A stretch of 64,000 bases of DNA from Hysterium pulicare CBS 123377. Its lineage: Eukaryota; Ascomycota; Dothideomycetes; Hysteriales; Hysteriaceae. Made by a program: the position numbers and the translations under genes. A model generated the notes under the pieces. The model saw only the letters and a list, made by a program, of their open reading frames with translations. It was not told the DNA's origin and ran no database searches. The DNA lies in contig AJFK01000462.1 of the NCBI GenBank assembly GCA_000467715.1, forward strand, positions 62,001 to 126,000. The letters run 5' to 3'. Below are positions 58,280 to 64,000 of the stretch, in pieces (positions within the stretch are counted from its first letter, which is position 1; every line of letters starts with the position of its first letter).

Positions 58280-59685
58280 ATGCCATCTGCCATCTCTAAT
58301 CCAGAGAGCCACCGAGGAAATGGCATCATTAAGTTCACAAACTGCCTGCTAGTGAAGGGCAATGACCTCGTAAAAGAAGACCTGTGGACAAGTTCCATCA
58401 CTGGAAAAATACTCCATGGCCAAGAAGTGTTCTTCGGCCAGCGCGCCGCTCCCGATCGCATCATCGACTTGGGCGGTCGCATCCTCAGCCCCGGCCTCAT
58501 GGATGTTCAGATCAACGGCGCTTACGATGTCGACTTTTCCATCATCCCAGAGGAGGGCCCAGCCGCCTACGGAAAGGAAATAATGCGAGTTAACAAGAAT
58601 ATGATTCGGACTGGTGTCACATCCTATCTTCCGACTCTTCCAAGTCAAAAGGCGGAAGTGTATCATGAGGTGAGCGATTGCCGAAGGAGAGCCTTCCGTA
58701 ATTAGTATCACTCGCGGATGGGGGTTGATCTCAGTTATCTTCTCCAAATTGTCCTAATCGAAATTTCCAGGCTCTGCCATACCTCGCACCCTCAGGCAAG
58801 CAGCGCGATGCCTCAGCGGGCTCCGAAGTTCTCGGCGCACACTGTGAAGGGCCCTTTATCAGTCCAAACAAAAATGGAATTCACAGCAAATCTGTCCTAC
58901 GAACCCCTCTCAACGGGATCTCTGATCTAGAGGAGTGCTACGGAACTTCAAACATCAGCAATAACAGTCCAATCAAAATGCTCACCATCGCTCCGGAGCT
59001 CTCAGGCGCTCTCGAATGCATAAAATCTCTATCAAAACTCGGCATCACGGTATCCATTGGCCATAGCGAAGCATCATACGAAGAAGCAAGTGCGGGGATC
59101 AATGCGGGAGCAAAGATGATAACTCATCTCTTCAACGCCATGCAGCCTTTACACCACCGAAACCCTGGCATTTTCGGATTACTAGGCGTTCCATCGACAA
59201 ATCCCTCTACACCAAAACCCTTCTTTGGAATCATAGCCGATGGAATACACTTACATCCGACCTCGATCAAGATTGCCTGGAATGCACACCCCGATGGCCT
59301 CGTTCTCGTCACGGACGCCATGCGATTGACGGGTATGCCGGATGGGGTGTACGACTGGACGAACGGGTCGCGGTTCGTGAAGAAGGGTCCCTTACTCACT
59401 CTCGAAGAGAATGGAAAGATTGCAGGATCCTCTATCACGCTCATCGAGTGTGTGACGAACTTTCTGAACTGGACGGGAGCGAGCGTACCGGAAGGACTGC
59501 AAGCAGTGACGTCGACGCCTGCGAAGATGCTTGGCATTGAAGACGCGAAAGGTTCGCTGCAAGCTGGGGCTGATGCAGACTTGGTTGTGCTCGATCTGGA
59601 GAACCTTGAGGGAGGGGAGAGAAGGCTGGTGGTTGATCAAGTCTGGAAATTTGGACAGTTGGTGTTTGAGCAAGAGAGGGCATGA
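58280..59685 (+). CDS. dac1: N-acetylglucosamine-6-phosphate deacetylase
   Basis: Cytosolic amidohydrolase turning GlcNAc-6-P into GlcN-6-P plus acetate, between hxk3 and dam1 in the pathway. Model: join(58280..58669,58771..59685), 434 aa. NagA motifs occur in order: ILSPGLMDVQINGAYDVDF, VLGAHCEGPFISPNKNGIH with metal ligand Glu156, TVSIGHSEASYEEASAGI with His228, MITHLFNAMQPLHHR with His249, IIADGIHLHPTSIKIAW, and LVLVTDAMRLTGMPDG with catalytic Asp312. The C-terminal strand SLQAGADADLVVLDLENL closes the composite sheet. The single 101-bp intron is phase 0 (EVYHE/ALPYLAPSG). Length fits Candida Dac1 (about 413). This is the right border of the GlcNAc cluster. Confidence 0.95.
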
Positions 59686-60118
59686 GAATTATGATTTAGG
59701 TGTAGTTTGAGGGTTTTGGTGATTAATCTTGAAAGCTCAACATAAAGGAGTCTTGCGAGTTATGATCGTTTCCGGGTTTGAGCTGATATTGAAATGGCTT
59801 CGTTGTACAAAGGGATACATTGCATGCACAGTACAAAATATGTACATGAATAGCATGCTGAACAGGAGTTGAGAATAGCAACCGTCAAATTTGACTTACG
59901 TCTAGAAGGGAGTGTGTTTGTCTGTATATATGATAAAGCCTATTTAGATACCATCACCATATGTATACTTCAGTTTGTGACGTTGCTTAAGTATGCACTT
60001 GTGCATGTGAGAATTCTAATTAACCTTACATAGCCTACATAGAAAGATAAGATGGATACTCCTAAAGTCCGGTGCTTGAGATGATGAGACATATTTTATT
60101 GCATTATATATAGTATGT
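59686..60118. other. Convergent 3' spacer, dac1 / lactate dehydrogenase
   Basis: 433 bp of AT-rich sequence between two facing stops; expected 3' UTRs. Nothing else is seen. Confidence 0.5.
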
Positions 60119-61742
60119 TTATAACTTCGACTTCTCCTTCGGTCCAGCAAGCGGATCATAAACATTTAGTCCCAACGTGTCCGACGGAACCATGGCGGTA
60201 TGCATGCTCAACCCTCTTGTGTCTACCAACGTCGGGTTCAACTCTGAGATATTCGCACACCCGATTAGTCGCATATTCATTGCAAGCTCTTCTTTGAGTA
60301 ACTATAATTTATCAGCTTTGATGAGTAAAAGTGGGCCAGAGGGACAAAGTGCATACCTGCATCGCTCGATCTACGCCTGGCAGACCATACGCCGACATTG
60401 CATATAAAAACGGTCGACCAATACCCACTCCCTTCGCACCAAGGCAAAGGGCCTTAAGAATATCGGTAGCACGACGAACGCCACCATCCACGTAGATTTC
60501 GATGCGATCTTGCCAGCCACGCTCACGTAGAACTGGCATCACCTCAGACAGTACCTCAATACCGGACCGTGCAAAGTCGAGCTGTCGGCCGCCGTGATTA
60601 GACAGAACGACACCATGAACACCAACCTCAATGGCGCGGATGACGTCTTCTACACGTTGAACACCCTTTAGAATGATAGGCATCTTTGTAATGCTTAAGA
60701 ACCAGGGTATGTCATTCCAGTTTAGGCTTGGGTCTATGAAGGAGGAAATAGCGCGCGCAGCGCCCTGACTCCGGTCGACATCGTCGCCGCCTGTTGACTG
60801 GACGTTCGAACCCACGTCCGAGAACTTGGAACGCATATCTTTTTCCCTGCGGCCGAGTTGTGGTGCATCAACAGTGATAAAGAGACCTTTGCAGCCGCGC
60901 TTTTCGGCATGCTGCACAATACGCTTTGTGATATCCCGGTTTTTGTTGACGTAAAGCTGGAGCCATTGAACCTGGCCCGGTTCTGCGGCGTCCATGATCT
61001 CGTCGAAAGAGCAGGAAGCTAGTGTCGGAATCATCTGGATCACATTGTGTTTTTTAGCACCTCTTGTCAGAATCACTTCGCCCTCTGGATTGCCCAATTT
61101 CCCAAGCGCAGTTGCAGTAACGTAGAATGGCATATCGACCTTGGTGCCAAGCATCGTTGTAGAGGTATCTATATTCTCGACATCCTGGAGTATCCGTGGA
61201 CGGAACCAGATCTTGTGGTAGGCATTGTGGTTTTCTCGCATCGTCTGTTATGCCTATGAGCTAACATACGTAGAATTATGAGGGTGTTTTGTTCTTACAA
61301 TCTCGTCATCGGCACCACTTGAGTAATAAGCCCAAGCCGTCTTTTTCATGACAGTCCTGGCCACAGCCTCGAAGTCCATTAAATTATAACATTGTTCCAA
61401 AATTGGCATTCTCTTTATCCTCTCTTGCCTGTCTTTCTCGTCGGGATCCTCCTCCTTCTGCTCTTTCTCGACGGTGTTCATGTCCACCTCGCCTAGATGC
61501 TTTGACTTGTCCAAGTACTTTTCAAGTGTGTCCGGAGGATGAATTGGCTCATATTCTTCGGTGGCATCTTTGCCAGCGTACTTCAGGATGATCTTGGGAC
61601 CTCCTGGATGCTCTGGCAGAAATTCGGTGACGTCGTATGCGCGGCCATGGATGATGACCCAACATGATTCGCGCGAGTTATGCTTTGCGACTTCTTCCCC
61701 CTTCAGTTTGTTCCGCTGGGTGTCATTACTCTGGTGGTTCAT
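60119..61742 (-). CDS. CYB2: FMN-dependent L-lactate dehydrogenase (flavocytochrome b2 type)
   Basis: Oxidises L-lactate (or another L-2-hydroxy acid) with FMN and passes electrons to cytochrome c through its b5-type heme. Model: complement(join(60119..60301,60357..61244,61299..61742)), 504 aa. Cytochrome b5 domain: heme ligands His45 in FLPEHPGGPK and His68 in EPIHPPDTL. The FMN barrel follows: AYYSSGADDEITMRENHNAY, FYVTATALGKLGNPEGEV, LQLYVNKNRDI, GLFITVDAPQLGRREKDMR, GVVLSNHGGRQLDFARS with catalytic His365, and YVDGGVRRATDILKAL, VGIGRPFLYAMSAYG. Introns are 54 and 55 bp. Yeast Cyb2 has a bipartite mitochondrial presequence of about 80 residues; this protein starts almost at the b5 domain, so its location is uncertain. 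Confidence 0.92.
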
Positions 61743-62797
61743 GTTGGGTTTGAGCAGAGCTCAAAGATAAGGTAGCAAGAAGAGGGGAGGGGAATGATAT
61801 AAAATGGAAAAAGAGGCGCGAGACGGAATAACAGGTAGTCGGCGACCTCTTCAGTTATTATACAAATACCAGAGAAGAGGAATCGGCCACCTTCTGCTGT
61901 ATGCAAGTGGTATTTCTAGGATAGAAGCGGAAATAGGTCGTCGTCAATTGGTCTATGACGGTGAAAACATGGCCCGGCAGACCTCGGTCCAATTAGCGGC
62001 GAGTCAAGAACAATCCCCGCATCCGATGAAGAGCACAGAAGGTGAAGCTTGGAGTCCATGTTTTTGTTGCGGCTCGGCAGATGCAAACTCACATAAGCGC
62101 CCCCTATGAGATGAATGTATAAGGATTGTCGCTGGTAAGTTAGCTACGTAGGTACCTGGCCTGGATGGATGTTCGGACGGAGGACAGGCTGCTGGGAAAC
62201 CTCAGCGTGCATATGCGGGGTTGGCCAATGACGATGCACCAGCTAGACAAAAAAAGATCAAACTACTCTGGTGCAACCCTTTTCTTGGAGGCTTTTCACA
62301 GCTTCTGTCCCTCTCTCTATGCGACGACCACCATTATTGTTTCCAGTCGCCAGATATGAGCACCTGCGCCTTCATCATGTCCTGCCGCTCTCGCGTCGCT
62401 GACAGGCCCGTCACATGCGCCCCCAAGCCAAGCCCACCGTTTCGGGCTCCGGCCTAAGTGCTTTCACTGCCATCCATGGTCCATGGAGGTCAGTCGCTTC
62501 TCACCAGCAATCGTGCAACCAACTCTTTCCTCCCGCTACACAATCCCACTCCGCTTTCACCACGAGCCATGCCACTGGTTATCCGTGGTGCGCCAACACA
62601 ACTATTCCTCTGCCTCTGCCTCTGCCACTGCCGTATTGCTATCAGGCCGTCGTAGCCTCTTCCACCCTATTCTCAGCCTCTTCCTAGAATATTTGGCCGC
62701 ACACTACGACACCTATCCGTTATACAAACATTCGTACGCCACCTAAGCATAGTGTACTTCCACAGAATCGCAGCCAATTCGTGTGGGCGCCACCGCC
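61743..62797. promoter_or_regulatory. Divergent promoter CYB2-like/Rab gene
   Basis: 1.06 kb between outward-facing starts. It contains a (CCTCTG)n run at 62607-62632 near the Rab gene. No further gene is supported. Confidence 0.45.
62607..62632. repeat. (CCTCTG)n short tandem repeat
   Basis: About four hexamer units, the last imperfect (CCACTG), in the pyrimidine-rich leader or promoter of the Rab gene. Confidence 0.8.
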
Positions 62798-63857
62798 ATG
62801 TCTAATAGTCTCGAAGCTAAGATAGTCGTCCTTGGGTCGCAAGGTGTCGGCAAAACTTCCCTCGTCCATCGCTATGTCAGGAACGCGTTTACTCCTCCGA
62901 CAACTACCTCGACTATAGGCGCTTCATTCCTGACCAAGAGGGTGGTAGATATAGACACGTCGACAGTGGTGCGCTTGCAGATATGGGATACCGCTGGCCA
63001 AGAGAGGTTTCGCTCGATATCTAAGCTTTACTACAGAGGTATGCTTGGATCCTCTTTGATTGCAGTAGCACAAGCCCGGCCAAATACACGGCCAAGCCAT
63101 AAGCTTACCTTCAGCCTTCGGGCCTGTGATTTCGAACAAACTTGGCTGACCGCTCCACTTGTTTTTTCTAGGCGCCAACGCTGCTGTTCTCTGCTACGAT
63201 ATTACCGATCCGAAGTCCTTCGAAGAAATGGGTCGATGGCTTCAAGAACTCAAACAGAATCTTGGAGATGATATAATCCTTCACGTCGTGGGGACCAAAT
63301 CCGACGTCGTTGCCGAAGATCCGTCGAAGCGTAAAGTTCCTTTTGAACGCTGTATAGCCTACGTTGCCGAAAACTTGTACCCTTCACAGACTACAACACC
63401 CGCTTGGGGCAGTGCATCCGGCACAGGAAGTGGAGGTGCAGCAAACAGCGGTGGCATGGCTTCTCCACAGAGCAACCGATCGAGCGGCTTTTGGGGTCAA
63501 GACATTGGCTGGGACTGCTGTCATGAGATTAGTGCTAAGGATGGAGAGGGCGTGGAGGAGGTCTTCAGAGTCATTACCCGGAAACTGGTCGAACAACGGA
63601 ACAAGAAGTTGGAAGAGGAGCACCGGGCTTTGCTAGCACAAGGAGGCATTACGCCAGGGCTCAACAACGGAGAGGGCGCTAATGGATATTTTGACTATCC
63701 CGGAGGAAATCCCAATGGAAGCTTTAGAGTCGGCGTGGGTGACAAGAGACGGAGTTGGCTTGGCTTTCCCTCAACCCCACTGCCTGGAGGCGAACACCAG
63801 GAATGGGAAACAGATGTTGCGAGGATCCGGAAGAGCAAGGGTGGGCGATGCTGTTAA
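62798..63857 (+). CDS. Rab-family small GTPase with glycine/serine insertion
   Basis: Membrane-trafficking GTPase. Model: join(62798..63038,63172..63857), 308 aa, well above the usual 200-220. G1 GSQGVGKTS at 13-21, switch I with TTTSTIGASFLTK, G3 WDTAGQERFRSISKLYYRG, G4 GTKSD and G5 EISAKDGEG are all present. Between G4 and G5 lies a Gly/Ser-rich insert of about 45 residues (ASGTGSGGAANSGGMASPQS and neighbours). A long Gly/Asn/Pro-rich hypervariable tail ends in GGRCC, a double-cysteine geranylgeranylation site. The 133-bp intron sits right after switch II (YYRG/ANAAVLCYDITD). The start is the ATG of MSNSLEAKIVVLG; only GTG lies upstream in frame. The Rab5/Rab22-like character is a guess. 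Confidence 0.88.
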
Positions 63858-64000
63858 GAATGAGGGTATTCGGTTGATGGTGAACTCCGCACCATTCGGA
63901 AGATATACATGTCTTCTATATGGGGGTCCTTGTTGTAAGCCGAGCCTTCAGAGCTCCAAAAGCCTCCAAGTTGCCTTCCGTCTATGATGATCGCCTCCTT

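Noticed and set aside
1-64000. Transposons, viral-type elements, CRISPR, operons or ribosome-binding sites
   Set aside because: No transposase, integrase, reverse transcriptase, terminal repeats or direct-repeat arrays were seen; prokaryotic signals do not apply to this intron-rich fungal DNA.

Overview
This is nuclear DNA of a filamentous ascomycete (Pezizomycotina). The genes are separated by modest spacers. Nearly every coding gene is broken by short introns of about 46-130 bp with GT(A/G)(A/C)GT donors, CTAAC/CTGAC-like branch sites and YAG acceptors. The families are typically fungal (Csm3, Sfh5, Ndt80/RON1, a fungal GH3-GNAT enzyme, NGT1-type transporter). I did not try to fix the class. 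I see no mobile element, rRNA, tRNA or CRISPR. Twenty protein genes are modelled. All splice junctions were read by eye, and every model gives an intact frame from ATG to stop.

Layout: 1-15.8 kb holds eIF4G (-) and a homeobox developmental regulator (-), separated and followed by unusually long non-coding stretches (4.0 and 3.4 kb). 15.8-40.4 kb is a housekeeping block: THO subunit Hpr1 (-), fork-protection factor Csm3 (+), RNA helicase Ski2 (+), importin Nmd5/Sxm1 (+), a short-chain dehydrogenase (+), an RRM protein (+), an EMC10-like ER protein (-), an FGGY sugar kinase (+), a TMEM135-like membrane protein (+) and Sfh5 (+).

41.0-59.7 kb is the most notable part: a complete N-acetylglucosamine (GlcNAc) utilisation cluster of six genes. 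In order they are GlcN6P deaminase (dam1, -), GlcNAc transporter (ngt1, +), GlcNAc kinase-type hexokinase (hxk3, +), Ndt80-like regulator (ron1, -), intracellular-type GH3 N-acetylglucosaminidase with GNAT tail (nag3, -) and GlcNAc6P deacetylase (dac1, +). Together they would take up GlcNAc, phosphorylate it, deacetylate it and convert it to fructose-6-phosphate plus ammonium, with nag3 supplying GlcNAc from chitobiose-like oligomers and ron1 as the resident activator. The same gene set is known as the RON1-controlled cluster of Trichoderma reesei. Two pairs (dam1/ngt1, nag3/dac1) share divergent promoters.

60.1-63.9 kb carries a flavocytochrome b2-type L-lactate dehydrogenase (-) and a Rab GTPase (+), divergent from each other. 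Points for a second look are a 7-nt microexon and altered catalytic motif in nag3, a GA-AG intron in hpr1, and an unassigned 70-codon coding-like stretch downstream of ron1.
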